Below are positions 24,299-36,978 of a stretch of 64,000 nt of DNA, one piece after another (the stretch's first letter is position 1; each line of letters opens with the position of its first letter). The position numbers and the translations under genes were made by a program. The notes below the pieces were generated by a model. The model saw only the letters and a list, made by a program, of their open reading frames with translations. It was not told the origin of the DNA and ran no database searches. Source of the DNA: Typhlomys cinereus (Eukaryota > Chordata > Mammalia > Rodentia > Platacanthomyidae); assembly GCA_023101885.1 (NCBI GenBank), contig JALPQD010000246.1, positions 1,660,472-1,724,471 of the forward strand, given 5' to 3'.

Positions 24299-24302
<4 letters not shown>

Positions 24303-25276
24303 AAAATTAGCTCATTAAGGGTTTTATCTACATTTCAATTCATTACAAAATTGCATGGTAATTACAGATCATTACATGAATGTTTCCTTCGTTGTTGAGT
24401 CTGGGTTTCTGATCCCAGGTCTCAATCAATTGCTCACCAATTGTGTTACCTTCTTAACTCTCTCCCCAATCCTGTTTGTACTATTTTCCCTGTCCAGGGT
24501 CATGTTCTATAGGTGCTTGCTATAGCATCCTGTTTCTATGACTAATGTCTGTGAGTTTCAGGATCAATTGAATATACTGAAGTAACAAATAAGTGGCAAA
24601 GCTCAGTTGTTCACAATACAAACATATAAATGTAATTCTCATGAATCTTTGAAAGTCAGATACAAGCCCAGTACCCTCAATAAACTGACCCTGGACCACT
24701 TACTAAGCATCCATACCCCTCGGCCCACACAAATAGTGTGTTCATGCCAGAGCTTAATAGAATAAGGTAATTTATTCTTCACTGGGGGAAGATAGCAAGG
24801 AATCAGGCAAATCCCAACTAGGGCAGAGAGTAGAACACTTTAAAATAATTATTCTTTACAGCTGAAGTCCACTTTGTAACACATAAATCATAATGGGGAC
24901 ATCATTTTAAGAACTTGAAAAAATAGCGTAGTTTTGAATAAAAAGATCTCAGGTTTCCTTGTGCTTCAGAGCAACCACCAGAAAATTAGCCCCCCCCCCC
25001 GCAAAAAAAGCAAACAACTAAAATACAACCCTGTGATATCCATGGATCCAAATGGCTCTCCTTATAAAGGTTCTCCTTATAGTCGATTGTGATCAGTCCA
25101 GCCTGCTGCCTGCATCCTGCTCTGTCATTGTTAGCACAATGAGTTCCACTTTATTTGATTTGCTCTAAAGAAGCCACCTCTTTGGTACTGGCAACTTCTG
25201 TGATTGTAGGGCAGATTCCATAGCCACGGAAACAAGAAACGTCCCTGGATTCTATCCCATGAAAAGGAATTCCAAA

Positions 25277-25327
25277 ATATCACCTTTCCATTGGTCAGTT
25301 TTTGAGATATCACCTTTCCATTGGTCA
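25277..25327 (+). repeat. Two-copy tandem duplication, 30-base period
   Basis: The 21-mer starting ATATCACCTTTCCATTGGTC occurs at 25277 and again at 25307 with no mismatch. The repeats are exact, so the event is recent or the sequence is constrained. Confidence 0.9.
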
Positions 25328-26114
25328 AATGAATTTGTTCTCTTGCTGAAATTCCTTTTAATAAGATGCATCATGTATCCATTAGCTACATCTCCCCTTA
25401 CCATCTGCACCTATCACCAATTAGAAGCTGAAATAAGGGATGTGTGCCCACACCTTTCTCTCAAAGGAAAATGAAATGTCAGGTCTTCGCTCTTTTTTTT
25501 TTCCTTTCTCTCCTGGAGAATATTAAACTTAACATCATGCAGGTAACTAGCGAGATCCAGCACCTCACAAGCTCTCATTGTATTCAGAATCACAGTAGGT
25601 CCCCAGAAGAGCTCCAAAAATGAATATTCGGATTCTGAAATTAAAGCAATCTTTCAGAGCAACTGTACTAAACCCACACGTGTGTTATATCCGTGAATAT
25701 TCATTTAAGTGGCAGATCTTTCACTGCTTTTCCGAGCGTGATTTTTCTCTCATCCCTAGCAACCTGACGCTTCAGCCACACTCCTATCAAACTGATGTTT
25801 CACATCTCCAGTCTTTCAACCTCCGCCTCAGATTGAATGAAGAATCTTCAAGGATATGAGGAGAGGGAGATATTTGAGGAGAAATTCAGCATAGAAAGTG
25901 AGCATGATTAGTAAAGTTCAGCTTCTCAGGGTTTGGGAAGAAGTGAGGTTACAGGATGCAGTAGCTTCTAGAACATGAAGCTCAAGATTAGTCTTTAAGT
26001 CCTTAAGTTTAGAGAAAGCCAGAAACAATATTTGCTAGATTGTACTAAACTGATATTACAACATACTGCAGATGAAATAGGTTTAAAAATATTTATATTT
26101 TGGAGGACTTTACA

Positions 26115-26476
26115 CATTTTTATAGTGATCTCTGGGCACTCTGTAGAGAATTAGTATTTGAGTGCAAACCTGTGAAACCTTCAGAGACTGTCTAATTGAA
26201 GGGAAGACCCAATCTATGATGGATGGGATTAGTCCACGGGAAGGTGAGTAAGATGGAAGGCCCTGGTTAAGGAAGTTGGAGTTCTTAGGCACACTTGGCC
26301 AGACACGCGGGTCTGACAAATGAAGAATTTCCCTCTTTCCGCTCTGGACATGGTGTGGCCAATCTCGTCGGCCTCTGGTCTGTCATGGATTCTCCTGATA
26401 AGCTGAACTAAGAACTACAGTCAGACAATCAGAAGTCAAACAAATGTATCTTCTTGACTTAAACTGTTCTGTCATA
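26115..26476 (+). mobile_element. MT-type ERVL-MaLR LTR, 5' truncated
   Basis: Contains the MaLR blocks GTTAAGGAAGTTGGAGTTCTTAGGC, ACACTTGGCCAGACACGCGGGTCTG and ATGGTGTGGCCAATCTCGTCGGCC, also found at 46657-47085 and, in part, at 49628-50030. The start, with TGTCAACTTGA, is missing. It ends near GTTCTGTCATA. Confidence 0.78.
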
Positions 26477-27389
26477 AATTTATAAGCACTAGGCAGGCAG
26501 ACTGAAACGCATATGCATGTGTGTCATTTCATGCTTGTTACCCAATCCCAATCCAATGAAGATTTCTTCTCCCCCTACCCAAATTTCCACCCTAATACGT
26601 CCCATCTTGGATACCATTGAGGATATTTGTCTGGGTGATTGCTAGACCATAAAAGGAGGGACCTAACTAGGAAACATTCACATATAGAAAATGGCAACTA
26701 GATTGTTGCTGTTTCCTCACACAGAATGGAACTAAGAACTCAGAAAATTAAATTTCAATGTCAGTGGGAGCAATATCCTAATGAACCCCACAGATCTGTC
26801 TGTACTTGCCCAACTGAAAGCTACATCTTCTGGGGTCTCATATATACCAAAATAACCTAGGTCTAACATGCCCTGAAGTACATAGGGACACATAGAAAAG
26901 CAAATAAACATGTCAAACACTGTACCAGCATCTCATCCTCATGTATTTTAATGACCAACTCCCAGTAGAATGTGTCAGCCCCTAAGTTTATTTTTGAGCA
27001 TACACACACAGTGCTATTAAAATGCAGAACTGATTTCTTGCATGTATTTGAAGTTTTCGCCTTTAATATATACACAATAACAGTTCAATGATAACTGCAA
27101 ATTATCATGTGATTGATGTGCAATGTCACTGTGCCTCATCAAAGTTCAGGACAAACTCTACATTTCATTAAAAACGTGGACTTTTATCCATGAACAGAAA
27201 AAATGTGCTACTGAAACTTTTTTTTTCCAGAATGAAGACATCAAGAAATGGGTCAAATTGTGGTTAAAATATACTAAAAGGGTAAAATACAAAGTTTTTA
27301 AAGGTATCTAAACAATGTACTACATAAAACAATGTATAAGGTCATATCTCAGTTACTAGAACACAATACACAATTGTTAGTGCCTTCTG
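26477..27389. other. Unassigned non-coding sequence
   Basis: No recognised feature. A frame at 26732-27075 on the minus strand is without motifs. Confidence 0.45.
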
Positions 27390-27630
27390 TGTGTATGTCT
27401 GTGTGTGGATGTGTGTGTGTGTGTGCGTGTGTGCAAGCTCATATTGTGCTTATATGTATACAGGTACATGTTGTATGTGCATTGATACACGCTGCATGTG
27501 TGTGCAGTGCATTGGTACATGTGTGAGCAGACGAATATCACTTGTGTGCTGGTGGCATTTTGTATGCATATATGCGCTGGTGCATAGAACATATGTATGT
27601 ATGTGTGTGTGTGAGCATGTGTGCATTTGT
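27390..27630 (+). repeat. TG-rich, ATGTG-like interrupted repeat
   Basis: A degenerate TG/TATG/CATG region rather than one clean run. The histidine/threonine and cysteine/valine-rich open frames on both strands across it come from the dinucleotide bias. Confidence 0.85.
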
Positions 27631-27737
27631 GTGTGTTCTGCTGCATGATATCTGCCTATTTTTGCAGGTAGATGTTGTGCACATGGAGCCCAATGAACAA
27701 CCTTGGCTGAAGTTGCTCATTCACCATCTGTGCTGGT

Positions 27738-27945
27738 TTTTAGAGGTAGGATTTCTCTTTGGCCTAGAATTCAAGAGGAATCCCTAGACGGTTCTGCTGG
27801 CTGGCAAAACCCCCAGGATCTACCTAGGTCTACTTTCCCTGTGTTAGATTACAAACATGCACCACCAAGATTTTTTTTTTGACATACCTTCCTTCAAACT
27901 CAGGATCTCATGCTTGCAAAGTTATTGACTGAGCCTTTTCCCAGT
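27738..27945 (-). mobile_element. ID-B1 (B4-type) composite SINE
   Basis: Plus strand shows an antisense B1 (GGCCTAGAATTCAAGAGGAATCC, then GATTACAAACATGCACCACCA) followed by an antisense ID-like head (CAAACTCAGGATCTCATGC, then ACTGAGCC and CCCAGTC). This order fits a B4-type ID-B1 fusion on the minus strand. It is diverged. Confidence 0.6.
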
Positions 27946-28458
27946 CTAATCACTAGAAGTAGCAATGTGACCAGTCATGAGTTGTATATTCTACACTGAG
28001 AGTCCTCTTCTAAGTAATGAATACCTCTGACATGATTTATAGTCCAGAATCTGGAGCACAAATTCTTCACTGGTAATATGCTAGGGGAATCATTTTATGA
28101 AAACTAAAGTGTTTAGGAAACCATGCTAATAACTTCTCATGGGCATTGGAGTTTTAACAGCATTTCAAAGATTGGGTTCTATTTCTTAATACAGAAAAAT
28201 TCCAAAAGAATGTGCTCCTAGTTATAAGGCATGACGAGTTCAATTGGCTTTACTAACCAATGAAATTCCACAATGATTGACAGCATCTCACTAGGAGGTG
28301 AAAGGCTCTCATCACTTTTCTGAGCATTTCTGCTTGTCTTTGGTCCCCTCAGTGTCTCACTGACTCACTAGCTAGAAAAGAACTTAGTTATTTCAGGATT
28401 TTTTTTTTTTACATCACTTGTTATATTTTGGTGACAAATCATGAGCTTAGCCTCTGCA
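27946..28458. other. Unassigned sequence
   Basis: No recognised feature. Confidence 0.45.
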
Positions 28459-28855
28459 TTAGTCAGTTTGCCATTACTGTAAGAAAATACTTGAGACACA
28501 CAAAATAAAAAGAGGAAAGGTATATTTTCATTGATAGTTTCCAAGGTTTCAGATCACGAGTAAGTGGCTCTGCTGTGTTGAGCTTATGGCCACGTCCATA
28601 TGGGGAGTTCGTGATGTAGCCAGCTCGCTGCCTCAGTGACTGGCAAATGAAGAGAGAGACAAGAGGAGAGTCACTGTACCTGTGCATTACCCTTCTCTGT
28701 CCTGACTTCCTTCCACCAGATTCTACCTCATAAACACTTTGCAACAGTGATGTATGTAGTCTCAGGGCCAAGCCATCAATATCTGGATTCCTAGGGAATG
28801 TTCCATATTGTATGACACTGTTTCAGATAGCCCAGGAGGGCATAACATTTAGATT
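28459..28855 (-). mobile_element. MaLR-type LTR, diverged
   Basis: The plus strand opens CATTAGTCAGTTTGCCATTACTGTAAGAAAATACTTGAGAC, the antisense 3' part of a mammalian MaLR-like LTR (compare TATTAGTC…GACATACC…GAGAC in primate members). The other end is not clean. The family is less certain than for the MT/ORR1 copies. Confidence 0.5.
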
Positions 28856-29108
28856 TTTTTTAAAAAAAGGTCTCAACTAATGAAAGGCATCACGACGACG
28901 TCCCTAAAATACTTTAAATTTTTTTCCCTGATATGGAAGTCTTGTAGTGTTCACTTGGCTCTATCCCTGCAGTGAGGAACCTACAGCCAGATACAGTGCC
29001 AGTCAGTCTTACAGCAACTCAAATGTGGGCAGCAACTCAATTGTCCATTCTGTGCTTCATCTAGACACATGACCAAGGCCAAGTTCTCAGTGTTAAACTT
29101 TATCGAAT
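28856..29108. other. Unassigned sequence
   Basis: No recognised feature. Confidence 0.4.
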
Positions 29109-29335
29109 GTACTCTACTTTTTTACCATTTACTTATTTATCGTGTTGGGATGGGGGAACACATTCCATAAACCATGTATGGAGGTCAGTGTATAAATGTG
29201 TATACTTGGTTCTTTTTTTCTCCAAATTTACTTGGTTTTCAAGGATCACACTTAGGTCATCAGGCCTGGTGGAAGCTTCTTTATCAACTGTGTTATCACA
29301 CTGGTCCACTATCTCTAGTATCTTACCATTTATTA
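29109..29335 (-). mobile_element. B4/RSINE1-like SINE, old
   Basis: The plus strand shows ACCATGTATGGAGGTCAGTGTATAAATG, then CAAGGATCACACTTAGGTCATCAGGCCTGG, the antisense order of the RSINE1/B4 body and B-box region. It is heavily diverged, so I give moderate confidence. Confidence 0.5.
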
Positions 29336-32300
29336 TTATTACTATTATCATTATTGTGTCTGTACTTTGTGGTATAATTCACCTACTGTAGTGTGCATGT
29401 TTGTTGAGTGAGCAAACTCCATACAACTTTTTATGATTTCATGATTAGCTTTAATTTTCAAGCTGGCATCTAGTGAGCAGGCTCCTGGGTGGCCCCCGAA
29501 ACTGAATCTCTTGATTAAAGTTAGCTTCTGAGCATGCTTGAAAAACGACTATCCTGATTGCAATAGCTGATGTGGGAGATCCAGTCCACGTTCTCTAGGC
29601 AGGGGATACAGAAGTGTATTAACTACAGTGAATAGAACCAAACGTCAGCAAACATTCCTTGTTTATTCTGTGGACTGTAGAAATAGGAGACCAGCTGCTT
29701 CAAACTCCTGCCACCATTCTTCCTTGCAATGGTGGACATGACCTGAAATTGTACCCCAGTAATCCTGTTTCCCTTAGGATTTTTCTCTTTTTCTGTCATG
29801 CAATTTGTCAAAGAGAAAGAAAAGGAAGTTGAAGCATGAATTGCAGAACTCCCTGCCTTGTGTGGGAGGTACCTTATCCAGTGAGTCATCTCACCTGAAA
29901 AGGCACGCTTTCTTGCTTCTCAGTCTTTTCATTTCTGAAACCGAACTGCTGAAGTCATTACCACTTAAATTTGGATAAAAGGAGAAACGCATGAAATGTG
30001 GTACACCGTGTAAAATGCCAATATGTTGGAAACAGCAAATCTGACATAACCATTGGATATGAATAATAGCACCATTAGAAATATAAGATAAACTTGCACA
30101 ATAAAAAAATGTATAAACTAAATGGCTACCAGAAAAAAAAGACTTTCTGGAAATTAAATAGGACTGATGTCAAGATATGTAAGACTGACTTAGTTACTTT
30201 ATTTGAAGAGATTAAATATGCTTTAATGACAATATTTTCAAGCTTGGAAATGTGGAGAAGCACTTGGACATGAGGAATTCTTTAGCTAAACTTATAGTTC
30301 TGACTGTGTTGGGATCTTTGTTTATTCAATTCCTATGCTGTCAAATACTTGGTGAAATTCTTACCAGAACATTTATCTACAAGCTTCTATGACTAGAAGA
30401 ACAATAGCTTCTGCTTTTTAATTCGTGAAGGTTTTGCATATAAAATTACTTATAATTATAGCATTTCTTCTAAATTTCCTAGTATTAATTTTTTGGAAAT
30501 ATTTTGGACTTCATTAACAATTAATAGGGAAAAGTATTTCCTACTAGCAATAGGAATGCTATCAAAGAAATAAAATATCTAATGTTCTTAAAATTTCCAC
30601 ACTTCTGGGAAATCTTCAAAGTTCTTTAAAGTGCAGTTTTCAAATCTTGTAAAAGCTTAAACTTTCTGCCAAAAGGAGGCTGCCTTCCTTTGTCCGGATG
30701 ATAGGACCTAGACATGCAGGGAAAGCAAATGGCATGTCCAGAGGAAATCTTTTCATCAAAAAATTAAACCATGATAAAAAAATTGATGAATTGTATAGCG
30801 ATGAGTAATCAATAACAAAAACGTCCAAGGGAACATGCCTGAGTAAGATATGCAAAGACTTAGATAAGAATGAAAGGTGGGTATTTAGCAATGAACTCCC
30901 ACCTCTGTGGTAGATGGGCAGAATCACTGCAGGCTAGGGAGAATTCTCTTTGCGCCTATCAGTTCATGTGACAGCAAACATGAATACTTCAAGGGGTCCC
31001 TTGACAATCGACCAGACTAAGAAACCAATATTTAAGCTTGATACACTCATTAGTGCACCTTCCTTTCAATGGGGCAACCAAGCATCATAGGTGCTGGTGA
31101 TCAACTTACTGGCAAAGCCTCTTTTCAAAACCCTGACCACATTGAATTTTGGGCCCCAGTACAGTTGGGCTGGAATGTATTAGGCACCTATGTTTTACAT
31201 TCAGAGAAGAGAGATCCTTGTTCTCCTCTGCACTCCAGCATGTAATGAGACTTTATTTAATGACATGACAGCTTAAGCACAGGCTAACTCCTCGTGAACT
31301 AAGGTTAAAAAGTGAGAAGATTGATTAATTCTTTAACGGGGCCCTTATTCCGTGAATAATATATTATGTTATTTCACACCAAAATCACTGCAACATTATC
31401 AATTCAAGCAGAATGGAGTACATGAAATATTAATAAGGTTAGTTAGCACTCATCTCGTTTTCAAAGTGATGCCTTATATGTAGGGCACAGACGCAGTCCC
31501 AGAATAAGTCCCAAAATAAGCAAGGGTTCACTAGTCAAGGATATGCAGCCTCTATCTGTAAGTAGAGGTAGCCACCTAGAATTCCACCAGGACAAAGGGT
31601 CTTTCCTTTTCAATTATTTATGTTTATAACTGAATTTAGGAGAAAGAAAGTAATAAATTTTAGTAGGACTAATTCCCAAGGCCAAAATATATAGTGGGAT
31701 GAAGCTATGTGTGGGTGTAAAGAACCTTCACTAGTTAGATGGGAGCTTTGATTATCAGCTACCTAATACTGAATTAGCTGGGAAAGTATTAACACTGAAA
31801 TTTAGGATTTTATTTTTTTAGCAGCATACAATGAAAAAGCAAATGCCCTTTCACAGGGAAGTGATGTAGAACAAACAAAATTAAATACATGATAAACAGT
31901 TTGAATGTTTTATTATTGAGATGAACATTGCTGTCTTTCTTTGACCAGCTGACTCTTTTAAAGTTAATGTAACTGTTCACTTAAATATTTATTCAGTTAT
32001 TCACTGATTGTCTTTTAAACTTTTACCATGCCCATGAATATGTTGTTAAATCACATCAGTGGGACACATAAAATAAGTTTATGTTAAGGCAGTGAGCTCT
32101 GAGTATTTCCACTATGGTTAAAAGTGAAATTAGGAAAATAATTTCCCTACAATGCAAAACAAATGAGAATAAAATAATCTGCCCTGTATAGCTAATGTGA
32201 GTATTTAATAAAATATCATATAATGTTTTAGAAGAGTTAATAAGATATAGTAACTACTTAGTAAATTTTGCCTGCTGCAGTGTTTTGCTTAAAAATAATT

Positions 32301-33841
32301 ATATTACACTATTAACTGTAAACCATGTCTTTGAGATTATGCACATAGGAAGGACTATGAGTCTATAAAATTGTGCCTTACTAAAAGAATTGAATTTAAA
32401 CTCAGTATACTTCATATAAACTTTTCTAAGAAATTTAAATTATGCTTTTCTATCTCATCATAAATAATATTTTATTACACTACTCTCCAGTGACAGTCTC
32501 AATATTATTTACATGTCATCTTACATACAGTCTTTGTAGAAAAATAACAGAGAAACAAATGAAATTTCCCATCATTATATATCTTTTTATCCCTACTCCT
32601 TAAAATTATTCACAATTCATATGCTCTGATTTTTTTCCTCTTGATATTTCCTATGTTCCCCTTCATGACGTTCGGATAGTGAAACAGAGAAATAAATGGC
32701 TAGGAAGAGTGCTTGCTTCTGTACAGTGAACACAACTTCTGTTCTTCAATCCATTTCAACAATTGTGTGGATATAGCAGAAAGAATGCATTAGGTAGGGG
32801 CTGGTTGGACCAGAGGACCTCAGAAAGTAAATTCACTTATTAGATTGTCATGTATGCGAAGACCAAACTATGATGTACCTAGGATCGGTCCTCTGAGTGA
32901 GCCTACTTTTGGGAAGATGCCATCAGTCATGTAGAACACAGCAGTCTACATTATCACCTAGTCTCAGAAGAAGAACTTGTCCCAACTCCTCTCTTTCTGT
33001 GCAAGGTCACAGACTCCACAGAGTTGAGCCTCAACTAGATGATGGGAATTCATAAATCTTATCATATCAAGGCTATTTGCTGGCTAGGTAAGGTCTATCT
33101 ATACTTGTGAGGACTTTTATTATGAGTAAAAATGGTTTCAGTCATAGAGAGTGCTTAGGTCATTTATGTTTGCAAATGCCTTCATTAAGTATAACTCTTT
33201 GATCTTGAGGTATGTTAACATTCCTAAAAATACACGTTCTCAATGTTAACAAAAAGGTCTGTGCACGATGAAGAATGTATCACAAGCCATCTATAGCCTT
33301 AGGATTGATAAATGAATCTTTGAACAACTCAGTATTCTCACAGTCTATAATCACCAAGAACAGAGACCCACACATATGGATCACTTACATGGCAACCAAT
33401 AATCAAAGATTCAAGTGGTGAAAAAAATTGTAATGACTGTGAATGCAGATGTTATCAAAAATTTAGTTTTGAGCTTTCTTGCTCCTTTCCGACCAAGTGT
33501 CTGAGACTTCCTACTCTTTAGTCTTGCTCCCAATAAATCCTGCTTTAGCTTCAAAATAATTAATTTTGCCATCACACTTTCTCCTTTTTCTGAAAATTGC
33601 TATGTCTGTTATACTTCTCTGGGTTTATTGTGGACTTCACTTGTCACTGTATCTACTAAAAATTTCTTTTTCACCTTTCAAGTTATCTTCTCTAATGTAC
33701 TGGGAAATTTTGTAAAAATTTAATATGTTCCAATTTAAACAGTAGAAAGAGAAATGTAAACCTCAGAAACATATTTCAACTACATATATTTTAGAATTAT
33801 TCAGCAGAATAAAAATTCTACTTCTATGCTTATATCTTTCT
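29336..33841. other. Longest unassigned stretch in the window
   Basis: About 4.5 kb without a repeat or gene I can name. A copy of the GGGGTCCCTTGACAATCGAC motif lies near 30993. Near 33480-33560, CTTGCTCCCAATAAATCCTGC resembles an LTR polyadenylation region but nothing around it confirms an LTR. Short frames at 29623-29889 and 30640-30927 (minus) have no motif. The stretch may hold conserved non-coding sequence. Confidence 0.45.
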
Positions 33842-34142
33842 CTTTTTTAAAATTTCTTATTCTTATTTTTTATTAAATTGTGCGTGTATGCATGTGTGCA
33901 TATGTGTGTGTATGTATGTGTGTGTGTGTAGAACCATGGACGAATCTGGGAACCACCCCGGACCGCCTCCACCTCCTCCTTGTTTACTCTGCCCCGGGAT
34001 TCACAGGCTCCGCCCTACCAGGACCAGAAACACAGGCCGCCCCCGCTTCCGCCCGGTGTCTATACATGGGGTCTAGGATCCGAACTCAGGACCTTTTGCC
34101 TGCAAGGTAGAGGCTTAACCCCTGAGCCGCCTCTCCAGCCCC
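33842..34142 (-). mobile_element. Young B2-superfamily-like SINE with TSD
   Basis: Minus-strand copy. Its 5' head is at the plus-strand right end (GAGCCGCCTCTCCAGCCCC) and the body keeps many CpG (CCGCCCCCGCTTCCGCCCGG), a sign of youth or constraint. The imperfect 14-base flanks TGCTTATATCTTTC (33827-33840) and TGCCTGTATCTTTC (34145-34158) are probably the target-site duplication. A TG/TATG run lies in its tail. The proline-rich open frames over it are non-coding. Confidence 0.92.
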
Positions 34143-34661
34143 TGTGCCTGTATCTTTCATTAAGATGTTGATGTCCTTGGAATTCTAAATCATACTAAAA
34201 GTTCTTCATTTCTACTGTACTTTTCTAAATTTTTGTTTTCAGATGTTTATGCCCATGATCTAAAAAGCAATTAGCACTTTCTTTTAAAAGCAAGGGCTGA
34301 AACCAACAAAAATGTAATTTAAGCAGCTTAATGAAGGTTGTGCAGTTCATTGTAAGACCTTTGGTGACATTTTTAAAACCTATTTCAGTCCTTATTTAGG
34401 AGTGTTCTTTGGATTGCATATAAACAGTCAGGCCACAGAAGGGATAAATAATAAAAAAGCAACAGTGAAAATACAGAGTTGCCTAATTAGTCTGTGTTTC
34501 ATGAAATCATCCTGCCCATCAGTGTGCATTCTTCTTGGAGTCTCCGCAGTGATTCAGAAGGTATCCCACATAGCATCCTGGGCTCTACCCGTACTGAAGA
34601 AAATTAGTGGTCGCCAATAACCTTGTTACTTTCTCTCAGACAACACTCCTCACACTTCATT
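34143..34661. other. Unassigned sequence
   Basis: No recognised feature. The 72-codon frame at 34402-34620 has no motif. Confidence 0.45.
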
Positions 34662-34800
34662 TTTATTTAATTTTTGGTGTGTGTGTGCATGCACACATAC
34701 ATGGTTAGGCCACAGGACAACCACAATTTTTTTTGTGTGTGCCAGAGATAGTACTCAGTTCCTGGTTTGCATAGCCAGATTTTACCAACTCAGGCATCTC
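34662..34800 (-). mobile_element. B4/RSINE1-like SINE fragment
   Basis: The plus strand has the TG-rich tail, GGCCACAGGACAACC-like text and AGATAGTACTCAGTTCCTGG, an antisense tRNA-like B-box region. It is partial and diverged. Confidence 0.5.
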
Positions 34801-35660
34801 CTGTCTTCAGCTGAGTTTTGGCCTCCAGTTCTGGGTTCCAATTCCCATCGGTCCTTCTGGACTCCAACACAATATGGAAGCTAACCACATAACTCTCAGG
34901 AGAAACTGATTTTTCCTTGGGTTAGTGATGTGCTTCCTCCCTAGACAAATGCCTGTGGCTGATTTGGAAGAGATACTCCAGGTCAAACAAACATAAAGCA
35001 AAACCAAGAGTGAGAATCTGCCTATACATTTGTGAAATATGACCAGTTTTGAAGTGTGTTTGGATTCTGCCATGCTTAAATGTGAAATATGTCTCTTGAC
35101 AAATTTTTCAAGTGTTTACTTCATTATTGGCTCATGATTTTTGAAGTTCTTAACAATTTGGATTCAAGTTTTAAGGAAATGCTCTATAAAGGTTTAGAGA
35201 ACACTAACCATAGATTTCAGGCAATGCCCAGTCTTTTCTGCACTATCAATATTACTTCAAGCAAATAATTTTAAAGTGAAATGCTTTCAGATGTTCAAGA
35301 TGGAAATAATAACTTTGAATCCTAAAATGGTAAAACCTGGTGAGTATTAAGCAAAAATATCCTGTACAGCTTTCATTTGGGTACTGTTTTCTTAGAGAGA
35401 AAATGATTTATTTGCTAACCATGTGTTTTGCTTGGCTTTGGTTATGTAAACTACTTTAGAAAAGCAACTTAACCAACAACTTCATAAACATCTCTCCCAT
35501 ACAACCATAGACACACACTGATAAAGAATAAATGTAATCCTTCATGAGATTTCCATTCCTTAAAGAAATGCTTTATACAAATAGTGAAGTGGAAAATGTT
35601 AGTTTAAACAAATTCTTCAAACAATATTTCAGCTTAACTTTGCTTGTTTAGAGTTCTTTT
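34801..35660. other. Unassigned sequence
   Basis: No recognised feature. The 88-codon minus-strand frame at 34807-35073 has no motif. Confidence 0.45.
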
Positions 35661-36060
35661 CTTCTCTCATTTTTTAAATTCTTGTATGTTTCACATAGAA
35701 CACTGTGCACTTATGATATACACACCCTAATCCTAAATTCCACCCTCTCTATTCCCATGTAACCTACTTGTCCCCTGCCAGAATCCCTCCCACATTCCAG
35801 TTTTCTTTTTTCCATCTGTGACCCACTGAGTTTCTTCTTATCTACCCATGATTGCTATATGCTCAAGAACTTGATGGAGCATGAATCTCCTCCACATCTC
35901 CATTTCCAACCATTAACATTTCTTATATCTAGACTCCAAGACTTAAATACCACTCTCCTCTATGGTATGTATTATCCATCAAGACCTCCCAGCCATAATT
36001 GTACAGAATTCCCAAGAACATGGAATTTTTACAGTGAGCACGGGAACATGTCCACATGAG
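35661..36060 (-). mobile_element. L1 3' UTR-like fragment (Lx-type)
   Basis: The plus strand shows CTGTGACCCACTGAGTTTCTTC and CCATGATTGCTATATGC, and a GAGCACGGGAACATGTCC end, which resemble the antisense of rodent Lx-type L1 3' UTRs. The segment at 54905-55090 shares some of these blocks. It has no polypurine tract. Moderate to weak call. Confidence 0.42.
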
Positions 36061-36407
36061 GACTCCTTTGTGTGTATATAATGGACAATCTGTAAAATTA
36101 GTCTGTCTTCCAATTATTCTGACAGTTTGGAGATTTGCATTACATCACTTCCTTTCCTCATTACCTCTGAAACTCTGAAAGCGGGGGGTTGAAGAATCAT
36201 GTTTAGTCATAACTTGAAGTAGTTTATCATGACATTTAAGATAGGTGGAAACTATATGTATAGATACATATCCATTATTACACATGGCTCTGAACACAGA
36301 CAACTACAGTCAAAGATAAATTCAAAAATTTCTATTGATATCTTATAGGACAGCAATAAATCTTTTCTTATTTCATCTTATTTATGCATGGTTTTCCCAG
36401 TTGGACT
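36061..36407. other. Unassigned sequence
   Basis: No recognised feature. A GCGGGGGG spot occurs near 36181. Confidence 0.4.
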
Positions 36408-36503
36408 AGAAACCACTATATATATAGCCCAGTGTAGACTTAAAATTGTGATCATCCTGCCTCAGTATCCCTAGTGCTGATCTGTATCACCACATCCAGT
36501 TTA
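36408..36503 (-). mobile_element. B1 SINE fragment (7SL-derived)
   Basis: Plus strand: TATAGCCCAGTGTAGACTTAAAATTGTGATCATCCTGCCTCAG, then CCTAGTGCTGATCTGTATCACCACATCC. This is the antisense of the B1 middle (TGTAGCCCAGGCTGG, ATCCTGCCTCAG, GCACCACC). The ends are missing. Confidence 0.7.
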
Positions 36504-36805
36504 ACTTTGAGGTTTAGTAAAATGATAAAGTAAGGTACAGTAGCGGTGAGAAGAGAAAACGTCAATAGTAAGAAGGATGTTAGAAGGCAATGTGATTCCA
36601 TATCATTTTCCAAACTCTATCTAACATAATCTTCTCTGAACTGTTTGGTTTTCTAACATTATTAAACACCACACACCCATCCTGAGCTAATGAGTTTGAT
36701 TTGTCACTGCATAGTAATCTCTTGAAAATTCAGGTCTGATTTTTTTCCCCCTCACTTGCATAAAGGTTGATTTTCTAGAGAGTGTTTAAACGATAGTGAG
36801 TGTTG
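36504..36805. other. Unassigned sequence
   Basis: No recognised feature. Confidence 0.4.
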
Positions 36806-36933
36806 GATCCAGGAAGATGAGATGGCCCAATAGGTAAGGCATAAATCCACTTGGTGGAAGAACTGAAAACTGACTATCAAAATTTCTCCTCTGACCTCCA
36901 CTCATGTACCATGTCATGAGCACACCAGTGTAT

Positions 36934-36977
<44 letters not shown>
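36806..36977 (+). mobile_element. RSINE1/B4-like SINE with TG tail
   Basis: Order GATGAGATGGCCCAATAGG (decayed A-box), then TTTCTCCTCTGACCTCCACTCATGTACC and ATGTCATGAGCACAC, as in the RSINE1 body. It ends in a TG run at 36935-36977. The minus-strand HTHTHT open frame is from that run. Confidence 0.68.

Positions 36978-36978
<1 letters not shown>

Larger units (their letters stand above)
23856..26114. other. Unassigned, with a CT run and a small duplication
   Basis: A CT microsatellite lies at 24256-24298 and a 10-base C run near 24991. A 30-base tandem duplication is at 25277-25327. The segment at 24370-24475 weakly resembles an antisense SINE head (GATCCCAGGTCTCAATC) but is too short to call. 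No coding exon was recognised. Confidence 0.5.

Noticed and set aside
27377..27787. Overlapping histidine-, cysteine- and threonine-rich frames on both strands
   Set aside because: They follow from the TG/CA-rich region at 27390-27630.
33480..33560. LTR polyadenylation-like CCCAATAAATCCTGC
   Set aside because: No LTR termini or family blocks around it.
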